A stretch of 64,000 nucleotides of DNA from the NCBI GenBank assembly GCA_965217605.1, contig CBDCJB010000003.1, positions 124,001-188,000 of the forward strand, in the 5' to 3' direction. Positions 53,437-62,267 of this stretch are shown piece by piece; the stretch's first letter is position 1, and each line of letters begins with the position of its first letter. The position numbers and the translations under genes were made by a program. Origin of the DNA: JAYYZW01 sp965217605 (GTDB taxonomy: Bacteria; Pseudomonadota; Gammaproteobacteria; Ga0077536). A model generated the notes under the pieces. The model was not told the DNA's origin. It made no database searches and worked only from the letters and a program-made list of their open reading frames with translations.

Positions 53437-54749
53437 GATGGCGCCCGTTTGCGCCAGCTGCGCTTGGGCTTCGATTCCGATCGCTGTTTGAGATTGTCTA
53501 ACAAGGCGTCTTGTTCGACCGGGTCGGCTTCCTGGTACCGGGTCCACCAATCGACAAGCTCGTCAACCGGATCTCCGGATTCGGCGCGCAACTTGAGGAA
53601 ATCATATGCCGCCCTGAATCGAGGGTGTTGCACAAGCTTTCGGACGCGCTTGGACGTACGTTTGGGCAGGCGAAGCTGCATCGACCAGATCTCACGCGTG
53701 ACTTGAGTAAATCGCCGCGGTACGGCGAGTCGGGCGATTTGTTGCGATATGAGTTTGTCGGCGGCGATCGCCATGGCATCGCCGGGCTTCACACCGGTGC
53801 CTTGCAGGCGCTCGCGCTCGCTGTCGACGGCGTCCCACAGCAATGCGGCGATGAGAAAAGCGGGTGTTACCGGTTTGGATTCAGCAATGCGGGCGTCGGT
53901 ATTCGCGAGCGCGAGGCCGACCAGGGTGCCCGGAAATCCGCCTCGTTGGTGGGCGAGCTCAGCGTCCGTGGCCGGAAATAATTTCGCGAACAGACCATGA
54001 TGTCGCAGCGCTTCGAAAGTTTGTAAGGCCGCGCCGCCGTGGAACAGTTTCAGCACTTCGTCAAAGAGCCGGGCCGTTGAAATTGCTTCGAGCAGGTCGC
54101 CCAGTTCCGCAAGGGGCGCACGGGTTCGATCCTCCAGCCTGAAACCGAGTTTCACGGCAAAACGAACAGCCCGCAGCATACGAACGGGATCCTCGCGATA
54201 CCGCGTATACGGGTCGCCGATCAATCGCAGCACGCCTTTTTTCAAGTCCTCTACACCGCCGACATAGTCGATTACGCTGAAATCGTGGATGTCGTAATAA
54301 AGCGCATTCACCGTGAAGTCGCGCCGCCATACGTCGTCATCGATATCGCCATAGGCGTTGTCACGCAGGATACGGCCCTCCTCGCTCACTTCCGCGGAAC
54401 TGATATCCGTATCAATCGCAGCACGAAAAGTTGCAACTTCGATGATCTCGCGACCGAAACGGACGTGGGCGAGCCGGAAGCGGCGGCCAATCAATCTACA
54501 ATTTCGGAATAATTCGCGGACCTGTTCGGGCCTCGCATCAGTCGCAATGTCGAAATCCTTGGGCTCTCTACCCAATAAGAGATCGCGGACCCCACCACCC
54601 ACGAGGCAGGCTCTAAAACCGGCATTGTCGAGACGGTAAAGCACCTTCAGTGCGTGAGCGGAAATGTGTTTGCGCGAGATCGTGTGTTCATCACGCGTAT
54701 AGATCAGCGGCGCGCGGCGGATACTCGCTACATTAGTTTCGGCAGTCAT
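53433..54749 (-). CDS. pcnB: poly(A) polymerase I
   Basis: PcnB of 438 residues, which adds 3' poly(A) tails that promote RNA decay. The nucleotidyltransferase head has ACLVGGGVRDLLLGREPKDFDIATDA near residues 47-72, with the catalytic Asp pair, followed by RRFRLAHVRFG and RRDFTVNALYYD. The basic C-terminal tail (KQRSESKPKRSWRKRAPS) distinguishes it from CCA transferases. It is coupled to folK. Confidence 0.95.
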   Translation of the reverse strand: MTAETNVASIRRAPLIYTRDEHTISRKHISAHALKVLYRLDNAGFRACLVGGGVRDLLLGREPKDFDIATDARPEQVRELFRNCRLIGRRFRLAHVRFGREIIEVATFRAAIDTDISSAEVSEEGRILRDNAYGDIDDDVWRRDFTVNALYYDIHDFSVIDYVGGVEDLKKGVLRLIGDPYTRYREDPVRMLRAVRFAVKLGFRLEDRTRAPLAELGDLLEAISTARLFDEVLKLFHGGAALQTFEALRHHGLFAKLFPATDAELAHQRGGFPGTLVGLALANTDARIAESKPVTPAFLIAALLWDAVDSERERLQGTGVKPGDAMAIAADKLISQQIARLAVPRRFTQVTREIWSMQLRLPKRTSKRVRKLVQHPRFRAAYDFLKLRAESGDPVDELVDWWTRYQEADPVEQDALLDNLKQRSESKPKRSWRKRAPS

Positions 54750-54847
54750 GAAATCATCGTGAGGCGTGCGGCAATGCGCGTGTTAGGCGGGTCGGGCGTT
54801 ATGATAACATCTCGGGCCGATTCAGCGCCTGATCGCATCAGCAATTG

Positions 54848-55003
54848 TAGAAGCGGTCTCAAAATTCGCCAGAGGCGTTCAGGCAAGGCGCGCGACCTTC
54901 GAGGAGCGCAGTTTATATACAATCTGCGGCTTCACCGCCCCGCACCGGAGAAGGTCGTGCAACGCCGCATCAACGTCTCAGGCGAATTTTGAGATCGCTT
55001 CTA
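54848..55003. mobile_element. MITE-like element, family B copy 1
   Basis: 156 bp from TAGAAGCGGTCTCAAAATTC to GAATTTTGAGATCGCTTCTA, with inverted ends of about 23 bp and few mismatches. The centre contains GGCAAGGCGCGCGACCTTCG and AAGGTCGTGCAACGCCGC. It lies 8 bp upstream of tRNA-Glu, so it must carry or have displaced the tRNA promoter region. Confidence 0.82.
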
Positions 55004-55011
55004 GTCACGCC

Positions 55012-55087
55012 GCTCCCTTCGTCTAGCGGCCCAGGACGTCGGCCTCTCACGCCGAAAACAGGGGTTCGATTCCCCTAGGGAGCGCCA
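55012..55087 (+). tRNA. tRNA-Glu (anticodon CTC)
   Basis: A 76-nt cloverleaf with acceptor GCTCCCT/AGGGAGC. The D arm is GTCTAGCGGCCCAGGAC, the anticodon stem is TCGGC/GCCGA with loop CTCTCAC (anticodon CTC), and the T arm is GGGGTTCGATTCCCC. The encoded terminus is GCCA. It reads GAG codons. Confidence 0.96.
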
Positions 55088-55106
55088 CCTGTGCGCGCCG
55101 TACCAT

Positions 55107-55547
55107 ATGAAGGCGAACGCCGTAATCTTGAAATCCGCGCCTGCATCCGTATCTATGCTGCGTCGCCTCGCCGCGCTCGCTTATGACGCTGTCTTGGTAA
55201 CGACCATTTTATATTTGGCTTCCTTCGTACCGGTTATTGCCGCCGGCGGCGAGGCTCTGGCGCCGGGAAATCCAATATTCATCGCGTATTTAGTCAGCAT
55301 CGCTTTTGGATACTTTGGCACCTGTTGGACGCATGGACGAACCTTAGGTATGCAAGCTTGGCATCTAGAACTCGAATCGACGGCGGCAGCGCGCCCTGTC
55401 GGTTGGGGCGAATCGCTGCTCCGCTTCCTCGCCGCAGGATGTTCGCTCGCTGCGTTCGGCCTCGGGTATATCGCCGCAGTGTGGGACCCTGAGAATCGCA
55501 CCTGGCACGACCGCGTATCGAAATCGCGTCTCGTCAAACGCGATTAA
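55107..55547 (+). CDS. RDD family membrane protein
   Basis: A 146-residue inner-membrane protein with about four TM segments. The RDD signature is present: RRLAALAYDAVLVTTILYL (the R and D of the family name), then GRTLGMQAWHLELES, and near the end WDPENRTWHDRVSKSRLVK. The function of the family is unsettled; some members are linked to ion or solute transport. It follows tRNA-Glu by 19 bp and overlaps the convergent lptG stop by 4 bp. Confidence 0.9.
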   Translation: MKANAVILKSAPASVSMLRRLAALAYDAVLVTTILYLASFVPVIAAGGEALAPGNPIFIAYLVSIAFGYFGTCWTHGRTLGMQAWHLELESTAAARPVGWGESLLRFLAAGCSLAAFGLGYIAAVWDPENRTWHDRVSKSRLVKRD

Positions 55548-56608
55548 AGCGTTCGGAAGTTCAAAATAATGCCGATCGAAAACAGGGCTAAAGTCGGTCC
55601 CAGTGCGCTCACGACGGCAGGGGTGCTGAAAACGACGCCGAGATGGCCGGAAGCCTGGTTCATAATGTGAAACACAAGTCCGATCAGCGCTCCGATCATG
55701 ATGCGTCGACCCATCGATATGGATCGCGACGCGCGTAGTACCAGTGGGATCGCCAAAAACACCATCACTGCGGTAGCGATGGGGTATCCCATCTTCACCC
55801 AAAGCGCGTGTTCGTAACGTTGTGCGCTTTGCCCGCTGCTGCGAATAAAATTGACATAACGTGCCAGATCGACCAGCGAAAGCGCATCCGGGTTAATTGC
55901 AACCATATTGATTAGACCGGGATCAAGCAGCGAATCCCAGCTCGCCTTTTCGCTATGGCGGGACTCAACGGGCCCATCCTGAAAAAATGTCTGCCGGATA
56001 TCGCGCAACTCCCAGTGCCCGCCCTCGTAATGCGCCGACTCGGCCCGTGTTGCGGTCCTGAGACGATTGTCGGCATCGAACTCATAAATATCGATCTCGG
56101 CGAACCGATCATTCGGCAAAACTTCACGGATGTTGATATAGCTATTACCGTCGCGCGCCCAATACCCATTCTCGGAACGCTGGGAAATTCGATCGTTGAT
56201 TGCCAGGGAGCGGTATTCACGCGCATAACGTTCTGCGGGAGGCAAAAGCAACTCGCCGACAACGACGGCGATTACGACGAAGAATAACCCGGCCTTCATG
56301 ACCGACCATATGATCCTGATTTTGGAAACGCCTGCGCAGCGCACGACTGAGATTTCGCTGTTCTCTACCATTGAACCTAGACCCAGCAAGGATCCGATCA
56401 AAGCGGCGATTGGAAAAAGTTCATAGGCCAGTCCGGGCGCGCGTAGCGAGACGACCATGGATGCCTGCAGCAGGCCATAAGATCCGCGGCCTATTTCTTC
56501 CAGTTCATCAATAAAGTTAAAGAAAGAAAAAATTACCAACAATACGAACAGCACCGTGAGCGTCGCTGAAATTACTGCGTGAGCAATATGGCGGTCGATG
56601 ATCTTCAT
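55544..56608 (-). CDS. lptG: LPS export permease LptG
   Basis: LptG of 354 residues. With LptF and two LptB it forms the ABC transporter that extracts lipopolysaccharide from the inner membrane. ATG 56608 (MKIIDRHIAHAVI) is the natural start; the frame extends 75 bp upstream without support. The three N-terminal TM helices are followed by a beta-jellyroll (YWARDGNSYINIREVLP) and three more TM helices (GYPIATAVMVFLAIPLVL and onward). LptG rather than LptF is indicated by FFNFIDELEEIGRGSY and VAINPDALSLVDLARYVNFIRSSGQ. lptF, normally between lptG and pepA, is absent here. Confidence 0.93.
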   Translation of the reverse strand: MKIIDRHIAHAVISATLTVLFVLLVIFSFFNFIDELEEIGRGSYGLLQASMVVSLRAPGLAYELFPIAALIGSLLGLGSMVENSEISVVRCAGVSKIRIIWSVMKAGLFFVVIAVVVGELLLPPAERYAREYRSLAINDRISQRSENGYWARDGNSYINIREVLPNDRFAEIDIYEFDADNRLRTATRAESAHYEGGHWELRDIRQTFFQDGPVESRHSEKASWDSLLDPGLINMVAINPDALSLVDLARYVNFIRSSGQSAQRYEHALWVKMGYPIATAVMVFLAIPLVLRASRSISMGRRIMIGALIGLVFHIMNQASGHLGVVFSTPAVVSALGPTLALFSIGIILNFRTL

Positions 56609-56766
56609 TTGTCTCAACCGTAGGTTGGCTGGTGCTTTAACGATGAAGCGTTTTTTTGCGCCCCATGACGCAAAAGAATACACTGCGATCCGATCGGACG
56701 CAGCCTACTTTCAGCGCTCCGGCACCCCACTCCGAACACAAAAGAGCAAACGGGTTAAGAAGCACC

Positions 56767-58254
56767 ATGGAGTTTTCCATCAAACGCGGGACACCCCGTA
56801 CTCAAAAAACGGCGTGTGTTATCGCCGGCGTGCACGCCGGCAAGATTCTCAGCGATGGGGCACAGGACCTCGACAGGGCCAGCCGGGGCACCCTGCAACG
56901 GATCGTGCAACGCGGCGACGTAACCGGCAAGGCGGGAGAACACGTGTTACTGCCCGAAGTCTCGGGCATCGCGGCTGAACGCGTGCTTCTGACCGGCGTT
57001 GGTAAGCGTAGCGGTGTGACCCCTGGCGAGTATCGCCAGTTACTCGGCAAAGCGGCCGCCGCGCTCAAAAGTTACAAGGTGCGAAACGCCGTCAGTACCT
57101 TGCTCGCCGTCAAAGTGAAAGACCGCGATCTGCAATGGAAACTCGAACAGCAGGTGCTGGCTTTTTCCGCCGCGGCGTATCGATTCGACGATCACAAATC
57201 CAAACCGACAGCGGAACGCCCGCGCCGCCTGGCCTTTCTCATAGACGACGGCGAAATAGCCGATGCGCGCCGTGCACTGAAGGTATCCCGCGCCAAAGCA
57301 TCGGGTATTTCATTCATGAAAGATCTTGCGAATCGGCCGGGTAACTTATGTACGCCGACCCACCTGGCCGAACAGGCAAGCACGCTGGCGGAAAACTCGG
57401 ATTCATTGAAGGTTACGATCCTCGAAGAAGCCGCCATGGAAAAACTCGGGATGGGGGCGCTGCTGTCCGTTGCCAGAGGCTCGCGACAACCGGCGAAGCT
57501 GATCACCCTCGAATACGAAGGCGTTAACGACGGTTCGCAACCCATCGTACTCGTCGGTAAAGGTGTGACCTTTGATTCCGGCGGTATTTCAATCAAGCCA
57601 TCGGCGGCAATGGATGAAATGAAATTCGATATGTCCGGCGCCGCCAGTGTACTAGGCACGATGGCCGCGTTGGTAGAAATCGAACCCCCCATTAACGTCG
57701 TGGGCGTGATCCCGGCAACCGAAAACCTCCCCGATGGTAATGCGAATAAACCGGGCGATATCGTGACGAGCATGTCGGGGCAGACCATCGAGGTGCTCAA
57801 TACGGATGCCGAAGGACGCTTGATCCTGTGCGACGCGCTGAGCTATAGCGAACGATTCAAACCCGACGTAATCATCGATATCGCGACCCTCACGGGGGCC
57901 TGCGTCGTGGCGCTCGGCTCGCATGCCAGTGGTTTATTGAGCAACGACGATGAACTTGCCGAGGATCTCCTCGCTGCAGGCATGCGCAGCGGCGATCGGG
58001 CCTGGCGCCTGCCGTTATGGAACGAGTATCAAAAACAGATCGATAGTCCGTTCGCCGACATGGCGAATGTCGGTGGACGGAGCGCGGGAACCATAACGGC
58101 GGCCTGCTTCTTATCCCGATTCACTGCTGATTACCGGTGGGCGCACATCGACATAGCCGGTACCGCCTGGACGTCGGGTAAGTCCAAGGGCTCCACCGGA
58201 CGTCCTGTGCCGTTGCTGTTGGATTTCATCATGGCGCGTGTAAATGGTATTTAG
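56767..58254 (+). CDS. pepA: leucyl aminopeptidase
   Basis: PepA of 495 residues, an M17 hexameric zinc or manganese aminopeptidase. ATG 56767 (MEFSIKRG) is preferred over upstream in-frame ATGs because M17 enzymes start so. The metal and catalytic blocks VLVGKGVTFDSGGISIKPSAAMDEMKFDMSGAASVLG and NTDAEGRLILCDAL are complete. In some bacteria PepA also binds DNA at recombination sites and pyrimidine promoters. Its stop TAG is the first three bases of a MITE family B copy. Divergent from lptG. Confidence 0.95.
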   Translation: MEFSIKRGTPRTQKTACVIAGVHAGKILSDGAQDLDRASRGTLQRIVQRGDVTGKAGEHVLLPEVSGIAAERVLLTGVGKRSGVTPGEYRQLLGKAAAALKSYKVRNAVSTLLAVKVKDRDLQWKLEQQVLAFSAAAYRFDDHKSKPTAERPRRLAFLIDDGEIADARRALKVSRAKASGISFMKDLANRPGNLCTPTHLAEQASTLAENSDSLKVTILEEAAMEKLGMGALLSVARGSRQPAKLITLEYEGVNDGSQPIVLVGKGVTFDSGGISIKPSAAMDEMKFDMSGAASVLGTMAALVEIEPPINVVGVIPATENLPDGNANKPGDIVTSMSGQTIEVLNTDAEGRLILCDALSYSERFKPDVIIDIATLTGACVVALGSHASGLLSNDDELAEDLLAAGMRSGDRAWRLPLWNEYQKQIDSPFADMANVGGRSAGTITAACFLSRFTADYRWAHIDIAGTAWTSGKSKGSTGRPVPLLLDFIMARVNGI

Positions 58255-58395
58255 AAGTGGTCCCAAAATTTCTCTGGGACGGAAAGCCTTGGCGCGCGGC
58301 CTTCGAGGAGCGCAGTTTATATGTCATAAATGAGCACCGGAGAAGGTCGTGCAACGCAGTATCAACGTTCCAGAGGAATTTTGGGGCCGTTTCTA
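58252..58395. mobile_element. MITE-like element, family B copy 2
   Basis: 144 bp from TAGAAGTGGTCCCAAAATTT to GAATTTTGGGGCCGTTTCTA. The inner block GGCGCGCGGCCTTCGAGGAG and GAGAAGGTCGTGCAACGC matches copy 1. The element abuts both neighbours: it supplies the pepA stop and ends one base before the holC ATG, so holC translation signals lie inside it. Confidence 0.82.
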
Positions 58396-58396
58396 A

Positions 58397-58825
58397 ATGA
58401 CGCAGGTTGACTTCTATGTGATCGACTCACCTTCGGCCGACAGCCATGACCGTATGATCTGCCGAATCGTTGAAAAAGCCTGGCAGCAGGGGCATACGGT
58501 GTACGTGCACTGCGGAGATCAAAATGCAGTGGGTTCGATCGACGATCTGCTGTGGCAGTTCAAGGACGTGAGTTTTGTCCCGCACACCATCGAAGGCGAT
58601 GATTCAAATCCCGCCCCGGTCGCATTGGGCACGGCGGCGGCCACTGCCGGTCATTCCGATGTATTGGTGAACCTCAGTCTCGAGGTACCCGACGGCGCGA
58701 GTAGCTACGGCCGCCTGATCGAAACGGCGGGCTACGATGACGCTACGCGCACTGCGGCGCGAAAGCGCTATCGTCATTACCAGGATCAAGGTTTTCCGCT
58801 GAAAACGCATAACGTCAGCGGTTGA
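58397..58825 (+). CDS. holC: DNA polymerase III chi subunit
   Basis: HolC of 142 residues, the clamp-loader-associated subunit that contacts SSB. The N-terminus TQVDFYVIDSP and ICRIVEKAWQQGHTVYVHC are typical, followed by IDDLLWQFKDVSFVPH and VLVNLS. Its ATG comes immediately after the MITE, so its ribosome site would have to be within GAATTTTGGGGCCG, where GGGG is the only candidate. Conserved position between pepA and valS. Confidence 0.93.
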   Translation: MTQVDFYVIDSPSADSHDRMICRIVEKAWQQGHTVYVHCGDQNAVGSIDDLLWQFKDVSFVPHTIEGDDSNPAPVALGTAAATAGHSDVLVNLSLEVPDGASSYGRLIETAGYDDATRTAARKRYRHYQDQGFPLKTHNVSG

Positions 58826-58826
58826 G

Positions 58827-61800
58827 ATGGCAGATCGACGCCCACCGCGGCTGACCGAAAAAATCGAACAAGGAACGCCGCCACGTTTGAGTGATCGCGT
58901 CGCGGGCGACGCGTCGGATCCACTGTCGCCAGCGGATCAGGCGGCATCCCGACCCAACCTACCCTCTTCCTCTCGGCAGAGCCCGGTCGAGATGTCCGAG
59001 CTGTCGCAGGAACTAAAACAACTCGTCTCGGATAGTATGACCGATGCCATTGTCGAGCTAAAAGCGGAACTCAAACGCGAGATCGTGCAGTCGGACGCCA
59101 TTGACGACGAGGCCGCAGAGGAGGGTGTTACCGATTCGGAAAAACCACCGCTTACACCGACGGCGGCGACGCCGTCCATCGTGATGGAAAAAACCTACGA
59201 TCCGCATGCCATAGAAAGGCAACACTACGAGCACTGGGAGGAATCGCGCCGTTTTCAACCGGCAGGCGCGGGGCGTTCGTATTGCATCATGTTGCCCCCT
59301 CCGAATGTCACCGGCAGTTTGCACATGGGCCACGCGTTTCAAGATACGTTGATGGATGCGCTCATCCGCTACCACCGTATGTGCGGTGACAAGAGCTTGT
59401 GGCAATGCGGCACCGACCATGCGGGTATCGCAACCCAAATCGTCGTCGAACGGCAGTTGGCGGCCAGCGGCACGTCCCGCCATGAACTCGGTCGCGACCG
59501 GTTCGTGGATGCCGTTTGGGACTGGAAAAAGGAATCGGGCGGCACCATTACACGGCAACTTCGGCGGATGGGCGCCTCGATGGACTGGACCCGTGAACGA
59601 TTCACGCTGGACGCCGATCTTTCCCGCGCCGTACGCGAAGTTTTCGTGACCCTTTACAGGGAAGGTCTGATCTACCGAGGAAAGCGGCTGGTTAACTGGG
59701 ATCCGGTGTTGTATACGGCGATCTCCGATCTGGAAGTCGTGGCCGAGGAAGAACACGGCAGCCTTTGGCACCTGCGCTATCCGCTTGCCGATGGCAGCGG
59801 TCACGTCACGGTTGCAACGACGCGACCGGAAACCATGTTGGGCGACGTTGCGGTCGCCGTGCATCCCGAGGACGACCGCTATCGGCGCTTTATCGGTAAA
59901 ACCGTGAATCTTCCACTTTCCGAACGGCCTATTCCGATCATCGCCGATACCTATGTCAACCCGGAATTCGGTTCGGGATGCGTAAAGATCACGCCCGCCC
60001 ACGATTTCAACGACTACGACGTCGGCCAACGGCACAAACTTCCCCTCATCAACGTCTTTACGGATGACGCGGCGATCAACGGCAACGCCCCGCAGCGGTT
60101 CCGCGGACTCGATCGCTACGAAGCGCGGCGTCGCGTCGTTGCGGAGATGGAGGAGCGGGGTTTGATGGCGCGAATCGACGAACATAAACTCATGGTGCCT
60201 CGCGGTGATCGCACGCATGCGATCGTCGAGCCTTACCTCACTGATCAGTGGTTCGTGAAGATCCGGCCGCTGGCCGAACCCGCCATCGCAGCGGTCGAGG
60301 ACGGCCGTATCCGTTTCATTCCGGAAAACTGGTCAAAAACCTATTTCGAGTGGATGCGTAACATCGAGGATTGGTGCATCAGCCGACAACTCTGGTGGGG
60401 GCACCGGATTCCGGCATGGTACGACGTGGACGGAAATATTTATGTCGGACACGATGAGGCGGACGTCAGAGAACGCGAACGTTTAGACCCGTCCGTCAAA
60501 ATAGTCCAAGACCCCGATGTCCTCGATACCTGGTTCTCGTCCGCACTGTGGCCGTTCTCGACCTTGGGTTGGCCGGAAAAAACTCCTGAGCTCGAGACTT
60601 TCTATCCGACCAGCGTCCTGGTCACCGGCTTCGACATCATCTTTTTCTGGGTGGCGCGCATGATCATGATGGGCATGAAGTTCATGGGCGACGTACCGTT
60701 TCGCGAAGTGTACATCCACGGCCTGGTGCGAGACGCAGACGGCAACAAGATGTCGAAATCCAAGGGTAATATTCTCGATCCCATCGATCTCATCGATGGT
60801 GTGGCGTTAGATACCTTAGTGGAGAAACGCACGACGGGTCTCATGCGTCCCGAGGATGCGCCGAAGATCGAAGCCGCTACGCGCCGACAGTATCCGGAGG
60901 GAATACCCGCCCATGGGACCGATGCGCTGCGTTTTACATTCGCTGTCATGGCAACGCAAGGCCGCGATATTCGATTTGACCTGGGACGTATTGGCGGATA
61001 CCGAAACTTCTGTAACAAGATCTGGAACGCATCGCGATTCGTGATGATGGCGTGTGAACAGCAGCGTGGAGACACCGTCGCCGATAAGCTTGAACTAAAG
61101 ATGCCGGAACGGTGGATCAGAAGCCGGTTTGGTGGCGTGGTATACGGCGTGCGCGATGCTTTCGATGGATACCGCTTTGACCTCGGCGCAAATGCGCTCT
61201 ACGAATTCATATGGGACGAATACTGCGACTGGTATATCGAGATGGCGAAAGTGACGCTCTACGATGAATCCGCGTCGCAGGCCGAGAAAGACAGTGTCTG
61301 CATGGTCCTCATCGACGTTCTTGATGGTCTTCTTCGCGCGCTCCACCCCTTTATGCCATTTATCACCGAAGAGATCTGGCTCAAACTCGGACCGCTGGCC
61401 GGTCACGCACCCGACACGATCATGCTGCAACCCTTTCCAGCACGGTCGGATTACGCACCGAGCGATGCCGATGAAACAGCCTTCGGCTGGTTGCGGGAAT
61501 TCGTCCTGGGCGTACGCCGTATCCGCGCCGAATACGATATTGAACCGGGGCGGCGCTTACCCACGTACGTTAAAGGCGGAACGCCCGCAGAACGCGTATG
61601 GTTTGAAGAATTTCAGCGCATCATCGCGCAGTTGGCGCGTGCCGACGTCGAAACCCGCGCGACGGCCGACATAGGCGATGCGGCGACCGCGCTGGCGGGT
61701 GATATGACCGTGCTCGTGCCGATGGCCGATTTAATCGATCGCGAAGCCGAGCGCGCGCGCTTGACGAAAGAGTTGGAACAGCTCGAAGCTGAGATCGAGC

Positions 61801-61937
61801 GGTCAATGTCCAAACTAGCCAATCCGAAATTTGTCGAAAGGGCACCGGAGGATATCGTTGCGAAAGAGCGCGCTCGTCTCAAGGAGGCAACCGCCAAAGC
61901 AGAACGGCTTCGCGCGCAAATCACTCAGCTTCGTTAG
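58827..61937 (+). CDS. valS: valyl-tRNA synthetase with an N-terminal extension
   Basis: ValS of 1036 residues as read; the core from MEKTYDPHAIERQHYEHWEE (ATG 59184) is about 917 residues. HIGH motif GSLHMGHAFQ, KMSKS motif KMSKSKGN, the editing domain with TTRPETMLGD, and the C-terminal coiled coil are all normal. Before the core there are 119 residues, rich in Pro, Ser and acidic residues, starting MADRRPPRLTEKIEQG, with an amphipathic helix around SELSQELKQLVSDSMTDAIV. There is no stop between this part and the core, and no clear ribosome site for ATG 59184. This suggests fusion of the small gene that lies between holC and valS in some relatives. Confidence 0.95.
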   Translation: MADRRPPRLTEKIEQGTPPRLSDRVAGDASDPLSPADQAASRPNLPSSSRQSPVEMSELSQELKQLVSDSMTDAIVELKAELKREIVQSDAIDDEAAEEGVTDSEKPPLTPTAATPSIVMEKTYDPHAIERQHYEHWEESRRFQPAGAGRSYCIMLPPPNVTGSLHMGHAFQDTLMDALIRYHRMCGDKSLWQCGTDHAGIATQIVVERQLAASGTSRHELGRDRFVDAVWDWKKESGGTITRQLRRMGASMDWTRERFTLDADLSRAVREVFVTLYREGLIYRGKRLVNWDPVLYTAISDLEVVAEEEHGSLWHLRYPLADGSGHVTVATTRPETMLGDVAVAVHPEDDRYRRFIGKTVNLPLSERPIPIIADTYVNPEFGSGCVKITPAHDFNDYDVGQRHKLPLINVFTDDAAINGNAPQRFRGLDRYEARRRVVAEMEERGLMARIDEHKLMVPRGDRTHAIVEPYLTDQWFVKIRPLAEPAIAAVEDGRIRFIPENWSKTYFEWMRNIEDWCISRQLWWGHRIPAWYDVDGNIYVGHDEADVRERERLDPSVKIVQDPDVLDTWFSSALWPFSTLGWPEKTPELETFYPTSVLVTGFDIIFFWVARMIMMGMKFMGDVPFREVYIHGLVRDADGNKMSKSKGNILDPIDLIDGVALDTLVEKRTTGLMRPEDAPKIEAATRRQYPEGIPAHGTDALRFTFAVMATQGRDIRFDLGRIGGYRNFCNKIWNASRFVMMACEQQRGDTVADKLELKMPERWIRSRFGGVVYGVRDAFDGYRFDLGANALYEFIWDEYCDWYIEMAKVTLYDESASQAEKDSVCMVLIDVLDGLLRALHPFMPFITEEIWLKLGPLAGHAPDTIMLQPFPARSDYAPSDADETAFGWLREFVLGVRRIRAEYDIEPGRRLPTYVKGGTPAERVWFEEFQRIIAQLARADVETRATADIGDAATALAGDMTVLVPMADLIDREAERARLTKELEQLEAEIERSMSKLANPKFVERAPEDIVAKERARLKEATAKAERLRAQITQLR

Positions 61938-61944
61938 ACAGGCT

Positions 61945-62166
61945 TTAGCCCGTAGATACGGCGATGATGATCTTCACGACCGTGAAGATGGTCGCTACGA
62001 ATAGCGCTGTCGCTATCAACCCGACGACGATAAATTGTTTCGCCGAACCGCGCGAGAAATCGCGTTCACGGTTGCGCTGACTTTGAACGCCTATCCCTGC
62101 CGCGAAAACACTACCGATGACTTCGCGCAATGTCATCGGTTCTTGGTCTTGATCATCTTCGGGCAT
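61945..62166 (-). CDS. DUF2970 small membrane protein
   Basis: A 73-residue protein. The acidic N-terminus MPEDDQDQEPMTLREVIGS is followed by SVFAAGIGVQSQRNRERDFSRG, the DUF2970 hallmark, and one C-terminal TM helix (FIVVGLIATALFVATIFTVV). The family is found mainly in proteobacteria and has no known role. It converges on valS with a 7-bp gap. Confidence 0.88.
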   Translation of the reverse strand: MPEDDQDQEPMTLREVIGSVFAAGIGVQSQRNRERDFSRGSAKQFIVVGLIATALFVATIFTVVKIIIAVSTG

Positions 62167-62267
62167 AGTCAGGAAATTCTCGGATGATTCGGAGGGTAAT
62201 TCGGGGGCATGCTGGTTTTAAGCGGTGATACACGCTAACCTTATTTTTGAAAACATGGAATGACGTG

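Noticed and set aside
59058..60218. 386-codon open frame antisense to valS
   Set aside because: Shadow of the ValS core; composition and lack of motifs indicate noncoding.
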